NCBI GenBank assembly: GCA_018222865.1
Contig: JAAEZM010000006.1
Span: 1-64,000, forward strand
Source of the DNA: Alphaproteobacteria bacterium
GTDB taxonomy: Bacteria; Pseudomonadota; Alphaproteobacteria; Caulobacterales; Maricaulaceae
Length of the DNA stretch: 64,000 nucleotides
Reading direction: 5' to 3'
Shown here: piece after piece, positions 17,992-26,293 of the stretch
Position numbering within the stretch: the stretch's first letter is position 1
Layout of the letters: every line of letters starts with the position of its first letter
Position numbers and translations under genes: made by a program
The notes under the pieces: generated by a model
Seen by the model: the letters and a program-made list of their open reading frames with translations, nothing else
Database searches by the model: none
Told to the model about the DNA's origin: nothing

Positions 17992-18180
17992 TCAGCGCTT
18001 GGAGGCCGCATAGGCGGCTTCACGTTGGGGCAGAGAGGCCATGATATCCTCGCGCTGGCTGTCGGAGAAAGATGTCCAGCGACCCAATTCTTCCATGGTG
18101 CGAAAACACCCCACACAAAGCCCCGCCTTGGGATCGACGAAGCAGACTTTGACACAGGGCGTTTTGATCGGAGTGCTCAT
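17992..18180 (-). CDS. DUF1289 Cys-rich small protein
   Basis: 62 aa. The spacing C9-x3-C13-x8-C22-x2-C25 (TPCVKVCFVDPKAGLCVGCF) followed by RTMEELGRW is the DUF1289 signature; these are probably metal- or Fe-S-binding proteins of unknown function. Upstream of the protease gene on the same strand. Confidence 0.88.
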   Translation of the reverse strand: MSTPIKTPCVKVCFVDPKAGLCVGCFRTMEELGRWTSFSDSQREDIMASLPQREAAYAASKR

Positions 18181-18276
18181 GGCACAGATATTGTCGCGTT
18201 GATCCGCAGTAGCAAGTCCTTGCCGCTTTGCCTGCTCCCGGAATAGGGTGTTCGCGGATTATCGGGGGCCCCCTTC

Positions 18277-19563
18277 ATGGTGGATGTATCGCTGCAATTG
18301 CGCAGCTTTATCGGTTTGTTTCTTCTCGCTGCGATCGCCTGGCTTTTGGGACCGCGCAAGCGCGTTCCTGTCGCCCTGCTTCTGGGCGCGATCGGTTTGC
18401 AGCTGGGGCTGACCTGGCTCTTGTACACGGCGCCGCCCTTCCGGGCTTTTTTGACCTCGCTGACAGGTGTGGTTGAAGTGCTGCAGCAAATCACCGATGA
18501 GGGCGCGCAATTCGTCTTCGGCTATCTTGCCGGCAGTGAGGCTCCCTGGATCCCCAATCCCGATGCGGCGCCAGGATCCGCCTTTCTCTTCGCATTCCAG
18601 GCCCTGCCGATGGTCATCGTGCTGTCTGCCTTATCAGCCTTGCTCTGGCGATGGCGCGTGCTGGAACTCCTCGTCCAGGGCTTTGCTCTGGCATTCCGGC
18701 GTTTGTTGAACCTGTCGGGGGCTGCCAGCCTGGGCGCCGCGGCCAATATTTTCCTTGGCATGACAGAGAGCCCGGTCCTGATCCGGCCGCGTCTGCCGGA
18801 TATGAGCCGGTCTGACCTCTTCTTGATCATGACGGTCGGGTTTTCCACGGTCGCCGGCTCGGTGATGGCGGTCTATGTCACCTTCCTGAGTGGTGTGATT
18901 GAGGATGCTGCCGGGCATATTTTCACAGCATCCCTGATTTCCATCCCTGCCGCTGTTCTGCTCGCGCGTTTGATGATGCCGCCGGAGGGTGAGTCCGAGG
19001 AGGCCAAGTCGCGGGAAAAGATCCCACAGACCATCTACCAGTCGTCTATGGATGCGCTGACGACCGGCGTATCGGACGGTATGCGGCTTTATTTCAACAT
19101 CATCTTCATGCTCCTTGTCTTCACCTCGCTCGTTGCTCTGGTGAATGTCCTGCTGGGGGTTTTCCCGGACTTCGCGGGTGCACCGCTCTCTGTGGACCGG
19201 ATTTTGGGCTGGGTTTTCGCGCCCATTGTCTGGCTCGCCGGCATTCCGTGGAATGAGGCGAATGCCGCAGGGGCGCTGATGGGGCTCAAGACGGCATTGA
19301 ACGAGTTGATTGCCTATGGCCGTCTGGCCGAGGTGAGTGACGAGCTTTCGCCGCGAACCTCTTTGATCATGACCTATGCGATCTGCGGTTTCGCCAATTT
19401 CTCCTCCATCGGCATTTTGACTGGCGGGCTTGTGGCGATTGCGCCTTCACGCCGAGAGGACATTCTGCAACTGGCACCGCGCGCGCTGATCTCCGGGACG
19501 CTCGCGACCTTGATGACCGGCGCGGCCGTGGGTGTCATGCCGATGTCCATGTTTGGGCTTTAG
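18277..19563 (+). CDS. Concentrative nucleoside transporter (CNT/NupC family)
   Basis: 428 aa, roughly eight to ten TM helices. Family motifs are seen: the gate segments LNLSGAASLGAAANIFLGMT-ESP, MTVGFSTVAGSVMAVY, WNEANAAGALMGLKTALNEL and YAICGFANFSSIGI. It is a proton- or sodium-coupled nucleoside importer in the inner membrane. A perfect GGGGGCCCCC palindrome lies at 18264-18273, just upstream of the ATG, leaving no clear Shine-Dalgarno sequence. Confidence 0.92.
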   Translation: MVDVSLQLRSFIGLFLLAAIAWLLGPRKRVPVALLLGAIGLQLGLTWLLYTAPPFRAFLTSLTGVVEVLQQITDEGAQFVFGYLAGSEAPWIPNPDAAPGSAFLFAFQALPMVIVLSALSALLWRWRVLELLVQGFALAFRRLLNLSGAASLGAAANIFLGMTESPVLIRPRLPDMSRSDLFLIMTVGFSTVAGSVMAVYVTFLSGVIEDAAGHIFTASLISIPAAVLLARLMMPPEGESEEAKSREKIPQTIYQSSMDALTTGVSDGMRLYFNIIFMLLVFTSLVALVNVLLGVFPDFAGAPLSVDRILGWVFAPIVWLAGIPWNEANAAGALMGLKTALNELIAYGRLAEVSDELSPRTSLIMTYAICGFANFSSIGILTGGLVAIAPSRREDILQLAPRALISGTLATLMTGAAVGVMPMSMFGL

Positions 19564-19587
19564 GCAGGTCCTGGTTTCGGCCGGTCT

Positions 19588-19609
19588 CGGATGACGCAAT
19601 TCTCATCCG
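19588..19609 (+). terminator. Hairpin after the nucleoside transporter gene
   Basis: CGGATGA at 19588-19594 pairs with TCATCCG at 19603-19609 around an 8-nt loop, 25 bp past the stop. No T-run follows, so it is at best a weak or Rho-assisted terminator. The rest of the 240-bp gap before the XRE gene shows nothing else I recognise. Confidence 0.35.
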
Positions 19610-19805
19610 GACAAGCGGGTCTGCTTTTCTGGGCTGGCCTTTGGCCCCAGCTGAGTTCTGGCGCCCTGCAGGGGCATGTTCGGTTGATGTGGCGTGGTTG
19701 TGTCAGGCGTCTGGCGGGTGCGTGACGTAAGACTGGCATGGTGCGGGATCGGATTTTGTGTGCTCATCCGGTCGTCACAGGGGATAAGCCTCAAGGAATG
19801 AAGCC

Positions 19806-20252
19806 ATGTCGTTCAAGGTAGACGCAGAAAAAATCAAGCGCTGGCGCGAGGAGCACCATTGGTCGCAGGAGCATCTGGCGGAACTGGCCGGGGTCAGTCT
19901 TCGCACCTTGCAGCGGATTGAGAAAGGCGAGCCGACCTCCCGGGAGTCTTTGAAGGCCCTCGCTGCCGCATTCAATGTGGATGTCAATGCGCTTGCGATG
20001 GATCCCGAAGCGCGCGCGGACGAGATCGTCCGTTCAAGAGAGGTGAAGGCGAGCGCCGCGCTGCGCCTGTCATTGTGGATTCACCTCGCCGCATTCGCGA
20101 TCGGTGTCGTTACATTCACGGGCATCGGTCTTGGTGTCGGCGGGGACAGTTTTGTGATGAAGTGGCCCTTGATCTGGTGGACCATCGGCATTGTCGCGCA
20201 TGCGGCAACGACTGTGATTGTCGAGGTCGTGAGGCGCTATGGTGAGCGCTGA
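19806..20252 (+). CDS. XRE-type helix-turn-helix protein with two TM helices
   Basis: 148 aa. The N-terminal HTH (about 8-62) reads IKRWREEHHWSQEHLAELAG / SLRTLQRIEKG, followed by a helical linker and two TM segments at about 85-108 and 118-140 separated by a short MKWPLIWW loop. AAGGA lies 8 bp before the ATG. A membrane-tethered DNA-binding regulator is likely; its targets are unknown. Confidence 0.82.
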   Translation: MSFKVDAEKIKRWREEHHWSQEHLAELAGVSLRTLQRIEKGEPTSRESLKALAAAFNVDVNALAMDPEARADEIVRSREVKASAALRLSLWIHLAAFAIGVVTFTGIGLGVGGDSFVMKWPLIWWTIGIVAHAATTVIVEVVRRYGER

Positions 20253-20259
20253 TACAGCG

Positions 20260-20982
20260 CTATATCCCGCGTTCAGGGAAGAACTTCGATTTCAGCCAGC
20301 CCCAAGTAGAATTGCCTTTCATCGCATCGCGGTAGGAATTCTCCATGAATTTATCGAGGGTTTCGAGTTCACCCAGAAGATCCGCGCGCGTCTTCATCGG
20401 AGCCTCCGGATCAAGGCGCTTGATCAGTTTGGCGGGATTGCCGGCAACGACCGCATAAGGCTCGACATCCTTTGTCACGACGGAGCGCGCGCCGATAACC
20501 GCATGATCACCAATGGTCACGCCTTTGCCTATGAAGGCACCGTCGCCGATCCAGACATTCTTGCCAATCTTCACCGGCTTGAAGGGCGGATTGGGATCGA
20601 CCCGGTCATAGAGTGAGTGCCAGTCGCAATCGGTGATCGTCGCCTCACGGGCAATCAGGCAGCTATCGCCGATCTCAATCTTGCCGGCTGCCAATATCCG
20701 AACGCCGCCAGCCATGAAGACATAGTCACCGATCTCGATCGTGCCGGCCTGATCCTGTGGTGACCAGACGGTGAAACGGATCGGATCGGCTGCGGACGCG
20801 ACCAGGTGAAGCTGATGGCCTGCATGAATATTGGGGCCGAAAACTTCCACATTCCAGGGACGGACGATCTTCGGCTTGCGACCGAGAGTCTCGAAATGCG
20901 GGCGCAGAAAATGGCCGGTCCAGCCATTCTCGACATCCTCCCAGAGCTTGTGCATCCAGTAGGGGCGGTGATCTTTGCGCAT
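20260..20982 (-). CDS. Hexapeptide-repeat (left-handed beta-helix) acyltransferase
   Basis: 240 aa. Hexapeptide turns run from about 80 to 190 (IEIGDYVFMAGGVRI, IEIGDSCLIAREATI, VKIGKNVWIGDGAFIGKGV, TIGDHAVIGARSVVTKDV), ending in the classical YAVVAGNPAKLIKR. WHSLYDR contributes a likely active-site His. Similar to WbbJ/maltose O-acetyltransferase-like enzymes, it probably acetylates a sugar of the envelope. Convergent with the XRE gene. The acceptor is unknown. Confidence 0.85.
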   Translation of the reverse strand: MRKDHRPYWMHKLWEDVENGWTGHFLRPHFETLGRKPKIVRPWNVEVFGPNIHAGHQLHLVASAADPIRFTVWSPQDQAGTIEIGDYVFMAGGVRILAAGKIEIGDSCLIAREATITDCDWHSLYDRVDPNPPFKPVKIGKNVWIGDGAFIGKGVTIGDHAVIGARSVVTKDVEPYAVVAGNPAKLIKRLDPEAPMKTRADLLGELETLDKFMENSYRDAMKGNSTWGWLKSKFFPERGI

Positions 20983-21106
20983 GAGACGCTCCGGTTGGGC
21001 AAGCTGGCCTTGCGGGCCGAATTCCTCTTAATTCCGGCCATCGAAGCGCAGATGCAGTGATTTGTCTTCTGCCGGTGTCAGGTTTTGGGTGAGAAGGTCA
21101 GGCGGC

Positions 21107-21544
21107 ATGCCATATAAGGTGCTGATGGATGCACAGGAGGTCGCGGACTTTCTGGATCAGGTGTTCCCGCAAACGCGAAGCGGCGGGCGTATCATTACGA
21201 TTAAATCGATCTCGCCCGGCGAGGCGGTTGTGCATTTCCGGGCAGGCGAGGACCATTTGCGGCCCGGTGGAACTGTATCCGGGCCGACGCTTTTTACCCT
21301 CGCGGACCTGGCCGCCTACGCGGTCATACTCGGGCATATCGGACCCAAAGCCCTCGCTGTGACGACGAATCTCAATATCAATTTTATGCGCAAGCCAGAG
21401 CCTGGCACGCTGATTGGCAAGGTTCGCCTTCTCAAACTGGGCAAGCGTTTGGCCGTCACGGATTGTGAGATCCGGTCAGAAGGCTCGGATGATATCCTGG
21501 CTCATGCCACTGCCACTTATTCCCTTCCCGCTGACAGGAGCTGA
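21107..21544 (+). CDS. PaaI-type hotdog-fold thioesterase
   Basis: 145 aa from the ATG at 21107; an in-frame start at 21062 gives a non-conserved extension. Hotdog features: HLRPGGTVSGPTLFTLADLAAYAVI (the N/D-containing active helix), TTNLNINFMRKPEPGTL and ATYSLP. It hydrolyses acyl-CoA thioesters. It is followed 4 bp later by a DUF3253 gene and then a UDG-like gene on the same strand. Confidence 0.85.
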   Translation: MPYKVLMDAQEVADFLDQVFPQTRSGGRIITIKSISPGEAVVHFRAGEDHLRPGGTVSGPTLFTLADLAAYAVILGHIGPKALAVTTNLNINFMRKPEPGTLIGKVRLLKLGKRLAVTDCEIRSEGSDDILAHATATYSLPADRS

Positions 21545-21548
21545 TGCG

Positions 21549-21827
21549 ATGAGCGAAAATCCTCAAGACGATCCGATTGAGGCGGCAATCTTGCGTCTCA
21601 CCGAAGCGGCCGCAGAAGGCCGGTCGATCGCGCCAGCAGATGCGGCAAAGGCCGCCGACCCGGAAAACCATCACAAGCGTTTTGGCCATGTAAGACAGGC
21701 TGCAATCCGTTTGGCCAAGGAAGGAAAGGTCTCCATCCTGCGCAAGGGCAAGCCGGTCGAGGATGTCGATACATTCAAGGGGGTCTACCGCATTAGCCGG
21801 CCGGTCGTGAGCGATGGTGCTAAGTGA
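21549..21827 (+). CDS. DUF3253 small protein
   Basis: 92 aa. The pattern IEAAILRLTEAAAEGRSI, VRQAAIRLAKEGKVSILRKG and DTFKGVYRI is the DUF3253 (S-adenosylmethionine tRNA-ribosyltransferase-neighbour type) winged-helix-like signature; function unknown. The ATG at 21549 follows GGAGCTGATGCG. The gene overlaps the downstream glycosylase-like gene by 14 bp, so translation is probably coupled. Confidence 0.85.
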   Translation: MSENPQDDPIEAAILRLTEAAAEGRSIAPADAAKAADPENHHKRFGHVRQAAIRLAKEGKVSILRKGKPVEDVDTFKGVYRISRPVVSDGAK

Positions 21828-22398
21828 ACTGCTGAGTGAAATCCGCGGCTGCCGTGTTTGTGCGGCCGATCTCCAACACGAGCCACGCCCGGTCATCCAG
21901 GCGTCGCAGGAGGCGCGCATCCTTATCACCGGGCAGGCCCCCGGGACGCGGGTTCATGCATCAGGGCGTCCGTTCACAGATCCATCCGGCGATCGCTTGC
22001 GCGATTGGATGCAGGTGGATGAAGCTACATTCTACGATCCGGCGCAGATCGCGATTGTGCCGATGGGATTTTGTTTCCCGGGACTGGATGCCAAGGGCGG
22101 GGACTTGCCGCCGCGCAAGGAGTGCGCTCCGCTTTATCAGGCCCGTGTCCGCGAAGCCTTGCCGAATATCCAGCTGACCCTTCTCGTTGGCATGTATGCA
22201 CAACGCTTCCATCTGCGTTCGCAGGTGCAAAAAACGCTCACAGAAACAGTGCGCCAAACCGAGCGCTATCAACCGGATTTTCTACCGCTACCCCATCCGT
22301 CGTGGCGGAATAATGCCTGGCTTTCCAAGAATTCATGGTTTGAAGCAAAAATTCTCCCCTTGTTGCGCCGCCGCATACGCGATGTTTTACATAATTGA
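21814..22398 (+). CDS. Uracil-DNA glycosylase superfamily protein
   Basis: 194 aa. The UDG-superfamily motif 1 appears as ITGQAPGTRVHASGRPF, followed by DPSGDRLRDW, and motif 2 as LPLPHPSWRNNAW. CRVC near residue 13-16 (GCRVCAADL) is a pair seen in some family members, but there is no full four-Cys set for an Fe-S cluster of UDG family 4. The exact substrate is uncertain; base-excision repair is the family role. Confidence 0.82.
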   Translation: MVLSELLSEIRGCRVCAADLQHEPRPVIQASQEARILITGQAPGTRVHASGRPFTDPSGDRLRDWMQVDEATFYDPAQIAIVPMGFCFPGLDAKGGDLPPRKECAPLYQARVREALPNIQLTLLVGMYAQRFHLRSQVQKTLTETVRQTERYQPDFLPLPHPSWRNNAWLSKNSWFEAKILPLLRRRIRDVLHN

Positions 22399-22435
22399 TA
22401 AATATTAGCGGGTTTTCGCGCTTGCCGGGGCGGCG

Positions 22436-22475
22436 GTGAAACTGTATTTCACGCGCCAGCTGGCGGAAAACCGCC
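22436..22475. repeat. Stacked inverted repeats upstream of the amino-acid dehydrogenase gene
   Basis: Three dyads lie end to end in the 105-bp gap: GTGAAA-5-TTTCAC (22436-22452), the perfect 12-bp palindrome CGCCAGCTGGCG (22454-22465), and GGCGG-AAAA-CCGCC (22462-22475 region). The last two share bases, so only one can form at a time. They could be operators or alternative mRNA structures controlling the dehydrogenase. Confidence 0.5.
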
Positions 22476-22503
22476 CTCATTGCAACGAAAGGGTTAGCGC
22501 GTC

Positions 22504-23577
22504 ATGAGTGTGTTCGAGCACGCCTCCTTTGATAATCACGAAAAAATTCTCTTCGCGACCGACGAGAAGACCGGCCTGAAAGCCATTATCGGCGTTCATT
22601 CCACGGTTTCTGGTCCGGCATGCGGAGGCTGCCGTTTCTGGACCTATCCGAGCTCCGCTGAAGCGCTGGAAGATGTTCTGCGTCTGTCGCAGGGCATGAG
22701 CTATAAGAACATCATGGCTGATCTACCGATCGGCGGCGGCAAGTCCGTCATCATGAAGCCGGAAGGTGAGTTCGATCGCCAGGCGCTGTTCGAGGCCTTC
22801 GGTCGCGCGGTTGAAAGTCTGGGCGGTCACTACATCACCGCAGAAGACGTCGGCGTGAGCCCGGACGACATGATGGCGGTCCGCAAGTCCACCGAGCACG
22901 TGGTTGGCCTGCCGGAAGGCAAGGCGGCATCGGGTGACCCATCCCCGATCACCGCTGAAGGTGTCTTCCGCGGAATGAAGGTTTGCATTGAGCGTGGTCT
23001 CGGCAAGACTGATCTGTCGGGTGTTCGCGTTGCCATTCAGGGTGCTGCCGGTCATGTAGGGGCTTACCTCTGCGGCCATCTCGCTGAGGCGGGTGCTGAG
23101 CTGATCATCACCGATATCAATGAGCAGGGCCTGAAGGATCTGGAAGCCAAGTACGGCGCCAAGATTGTCGGCCTGGATGAGATCTACAGCCAGGATGTGG
23201 ATGTCTTCGCACCATGTGCTCTGGGCGCCATCATCAATCCCGATACGATTGACCGCATCACCGCCAAGGTGATCGCCGGTGCGGCCAATAACCAGCTCGC
23301 AACCCGCGAGCTCGGTGCGGAGCTGCAAAAGCGCGGCAAGATCTATGCGCCGGACTACGTCCTCAACGCAGGTGGCATTATCAATGTCGTAGGCGAGATC
23401 CAGGGCTCTTATGATCCCGAATGGGTGCAGGAGAAGCTGGTTGGCCTCGAAAACACGCTGGGCGAGATTCTCGACCAGTCTGAAAACGAGGGTCGCCCGT
23501 CCAACATTATTGCCGACGAGATTGCGCGCGCGCGCATCGAAGACAAGGCCGCCGGCAAAGTCCTCGTCGACGCCTAA
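22504..23577 (+). CDS. Glu/Leu/Phe/Val dehydrogenase (leucine-dehydrogenase type)
   Basis: 357 aa. The dimerisation/catalytic half shows GPACGGCRFW, MSYKNIMADLPIGGGKSVIM (catalytic Lys) and TAEDVGVSPDDM. The NAD-binding half has VAIQGAAGHVGAYL and the end ANNQLA and LNAGGIINV. It oxidatively deaminates branched-chain or related amino acids to 2-oxo acids. The size fits leucine/valine/phenylalanine dehydrogenases rather than the longer glutamate dehydrogenases. A strong terminator follows; a dyad-rich region precedes it. Confidence 0.92.
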   Translation: MSVFEHASFDNHEKILFATDEKTGLKAIIGVHSTVSGPACGGCRFWTYPSSAEALEDVLRLSQGMSYKNIMADLPIGGGKSVIMKPEGEFDRQALFEAFGRAVESLGGHYITAEDVGVSPDDMMAVRKSTEHVVGLPEGKAASGDPSPITAEGVFRGMKVCIERGLGKTDLSGVRVAIQGAAGHVGAYLCGHLAEAGAELIITDINEQGLKDLEAKYGAKIVGLDEIYSQDVDVFAPCALGAIINPDTIDRITAKVIAGAANNQLATRELGAELQKRGKIYAPDYVLNAGGIINVVGEIQGSYDPEWVQEKLVGLENTLGEILDQSENEGRPSNIIADEIARARIEDKAAGKVLVDA

Positions 23578-23602
23578 GTTACAAGCTCAGTCTCGGAGCT
23601 GG

Positions 23603-23634
23603 AAAACCCCCGCCATGTTCAGGCGGGGGTTTTT
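23603..23634. terminator. Rho-independent terminator, likely bidirectional
   Basis: A perfect 12-bp stem (AAAACCCCCGCC with its complement) around the 7-nt loop ATGTTCA, followed by TTTTT on the plus strand. On the minus strand the same hairpin ends in TTTT, so it can also stop the convergent iron-transport operon, whose last stop is at 23645. Confidence 0.93.
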
Positions 23635-23644
23635 GTTTGAACCC

Positions 23645-24673
23645 TCAGCCTTGCTCGACGATGCGGACGAAATCCGGATCAAGGCCCAACCCGACACGGT
23701 CGCCACGCTGCAAGCCGGTCGTGGCAGAGGTCTGCGCATGCCAGAGTGAGCCATCGCTGGCTTTGAGTTCCAGACGGACCTGCGCGCCAGCATAATCCTC
23801 TCCGCTCACCTCGAAGGCCTCGCCTTGGGTCACTGAAACGCCCTCGGGGCGCACCAGAATGTCGACCGTGATGCCGTCCTCCATCTGATCTGCGGGAAGG
23901 TCGCCAAAGACGCTTTCGACCTTGCCGGAGCGAACCTTGCCCTGCGCGACATCAATATCACCCACTAGGCGCGCGGCATCGGCGCTGACCGGGTTGAACC
24001 AGACGTCCTTGGGGGTGCCGGTCTGGATGATTTCACCGTCTTGCATCAAAGCGAGTTGGTCTGCGGCCTCCAAGGCTTCTTCAGCATCATGCGTGACGAG
24101 AAGGGCGGCGGCGCCGCTCTTCCGGATTGCTGTCATGGTTCGCCGGCGCACATCGCCGCGCAAGCGACGGTCAAGGCCGGAAAAGGGTTCGTCGAGCAAA
24201 ATAATGGAGGGCTCGGGCGCAAGTGCGCGGGCTAGAGCCACGCGTTGCTGCTCGCCGCCGGAGAGCTCATGCGGGAAGTTCCTGGCCTTACCCGCCAATT
24301 CCGCGTGTTTGAGTTGATGGAGGGCGCGCTCTTTACGATCGGCCCCCTTCAGACCGAAGGCGACATTATCGAGCGCATTCATATGCGGAAACAATGCATA
24401 GTCCTGAAACACCAGGCCAACGCGCCGGATTTCCGGCGGGCAGTGCTTGCCCGGCCCGCTCCAGAGCGTGTCGCCCATGCGTATCGTGCCATCATCGAGA
24501 TGTTCTAATCCGGCAATGGCGCGAAGCAGGGTCGATTTGCCGCTTCCTGAAGGGCCCAGAAGCGCTGTTACCTGTCCAGGAATGATGTCGAGATCGACCC
24601 CGCACAAAGCCCGGTGTCCCCCCTCAAACCGGCGTAATGCGCCGCGAACGCTTAAGACCTCGTCCGATACCAT
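23645..24673 (-). CDS. fbpC: Ferric iron ABC transporter ATPase
   Basis: 342 aa. Walker A GPSGSGKST, Q-loop (VFQDYALFPHMN), signature LSGGEQQRVALARAL, Walker B IILLDEPFSGLD and His switch VTHDAEEAL, then a TOBE-type C-terminal domain (about 245-340). This is the FbpC/PotA branch. It begins directly after the permease stop in a three-gene operon with a Tyr-type iron-binding protein, which supports iron as the substrate. Confidence 0.88.
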   Translation of the reverse strand: MVSDEVLSVRGALRRFEGGHRALCGVDLDIIPGQVTALLGPSGSGKSTLLRAIAGLEHLDDGTIRMGDTLWSGPGKHCPPEIRRVGLVFQDYALFPHMNALDNVAFGLKGADRKERALHQLKHAELAGKARNFPHELSGGEQQRVALARALAPEPSIILLDEPFSGLDRRLRGDVRRRTMTAIRKSGAAALLVTHDAEEALEAADQLALMQDGEIIQTGTPKDVWFNPVSADAARLVGDIDVAQGKVRSGKVESVFGDLPADQMEDGITVDILVRPEGVSVTQGEAFEVSGEDYAGAQVRLELKASDGSLWHAQTSATTGLQRGDRVGLGLDPDFVRIVEQG

Positions 24674-26293
24674 CTACTCATCCCCGGAAGCGTGCCTTGA
24701 GAGATAGCGTGCTACGAAGATCATGGGAATGAGGGCGGTCAGAGCAATCAGCAGTGCTGGAGCTGCAGCTTCACCCAGTCGTTCATCGCCGGCATAGTTG
24801 TGAGCAATCACGGCGAGCGTATCGAAGTTGAACGGGCGCAGGATCATTGTTGCCGGCAATTCCTTGAGAACCTCGACGAAGACCAGCAGGGCTGCCGATG
24901 TGACACCCGCGACGATCAAGGGCCAGTGCACACGGCGCATGAGGTCAAAGCCATGCGAGCCCAGCGTCCGAGCCGCGCCTTCGAGATTGGGTGTCACGCG
25001 CGCCAGGGCATTCTCAGCCGGGCTGATGGCCGCGGCGGCAAATCGCGAGAGATAGGCGAAGATCAACGCGGCCGCGCTCGCGGTGAGCAAGATGGGGAAG
25101 ACAGCGCCCGTCAGGCTGCGCCAGGCCGGGTCGAGAACGCTTTGAATGCCGGAGAGCATGGCAATCACCCCCACGGCAGCGACAGCGCCGGGTACCGCAT
25201 AACCCAGGCCCGCCAGTCGCGCCGCGGCGACAGGTATGAAGCCCTTGGAGCGCAAGGCATAGGCCGTGGAAAGGCCGAGAATCGCGGCGAGGATGGCGCT
25301 GATCGTGGCTACGATCAGCGAGTGCTGGACCGCATCAAAGAGGCCGGACGCCAGCGGCGCGCGCAAGGCCCGCCAGACCAGTCGGCCAAGCGGGATGGCC
25401 ATACCGAGTAAGAGCGGGGCCGCGCAGGCCGCAAACGCCGCAAAGGCCTGCCCACCACGAAGCTTGAAACGTTGGGGAGGCCGGTGGCGCCCGGAGGCTG
25501 CATGCGAGCGCATGCGGCGGCGCTGAAGGCGTTCCACGCCAAAAACAAAAAGAGCAATGGCGACGAGGATGAGTGAGAGGCGCGCTGCATCGAGCAAGGA
25601 CCCAGCACCGGACCAGGCCCGGATCAATCCAATCGACAGGGTGGGCGCACCGAGATGCGAGACCGTTCCGTAATCTGCGAGGCTTTCCATGACGACGAGG
25701 GCCATGCCGGCGGCGATGGCCGGGCGGGCCATGGGGAGAGCCGTGGAGGAAAATGCGTGCAGAGGCGAGGCGCCGAGCGTGCGAGCGGCGTCATAGGCAT
25801 CGGCCGATTGTCCGGCAAAAGCGTCGCGGGCCAGCAGGTAGACATACGGGTAAAGGACAAGCGCAAACATCAGCCCCGCGCCCAGGCTGCCGCGCACGGT
25901 CGGGAAAAGGCCGAAGCTCAGCGCATCGAGAGGACCGCCGGCTTGTGAGAGATCCAGCCAGGCATAGGCGGCGACATAAGCGGGAACGGCCAAAGGCAGG
26001 ATCAGGACCCAGGAGAAGATCTTGCGACCGGGAAACGCCGTGCGGGCGATCAGCCAGCCAAGCCCGGTCCCGATGATGCCAGCTCCCAATGCGGCGATGG
26101 TGCCGACCAGGAATGAGTTCCACAGATAGGTGGGCAGTCGAGTCTGGGCGAGGTGGCGGAGGTAGTCTGTCGATCCGTCAGACAGGGCAATCAGCGCCAC
26201 TGCAAGGATCGGGGCGGCGCAGACGAGCGCAGCGATAACGGCAACGGCAAGAGCCGCTGTTGGACGCTGCGCTCTGTCCGAGCCTGAAATCAC
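24674..26293 (-). CDS. fbpB: Ferric iron ABC transporter permease (fused two-domain)
   Basis: 539 aa with about twelve TM helices, in two BPD-transp-1 halves. EAA-type loops are seen: ARTLGASPLHAFSSTALPMARPAI in the first half and ARTLGSHGFDLMRRVHWPLI in the second. The fused layout is that of FbpB/FutB/CysT-W-like iron permeases. The start overlaps the binding-protein stop by 4 bp, and the ATPase gene follows without a gap. Confidence 0.88.
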   Translation of the reverse strand: MISGSDRAQRPTAALAVAVIAALVCAAPILAVALIALSDGSTDYLRHLAQTRLPTYLWNSFLVGTIAALGAGIIGTGLGWLIARTAFPGRKIFSWVLILPLAVPAYVAAYAWLDLSQAGGPLDALSFGLFPTVRGSLGAGLMFALVLYPYVYLLARDAFAGQSADAYDAARTLGASPLHAFSSTALPMARPAIAAGMALVVMESLADYGTVSHLGAPTLSIGLIRAWSGAGSLLDAARLSLILVAIALFVFGVERLQRRRMRSHAASGRHRPPQRFKLRGGQAFAAFAACAAPLLLGMAIPLGRLVWRALRAPLASGLFDAVQHSLIVATISAILAAILGLSTAYALRSKGFIPVAAARLAGLGYAVPGAVAAVGVIAMLSGIQSVLDPAWRSLTGAVFPILLTASAAALIFAYLSRFAAAAISPAENALARVTPNLEGAARTLGSHGFDLMRRVHWPLIVAGVTSAALLVFVEVLKELPATMILRPFNFDTLAVIAHNYAGDERLGEAAAPALLIALTALIPMIFVARYLSRHASGDE

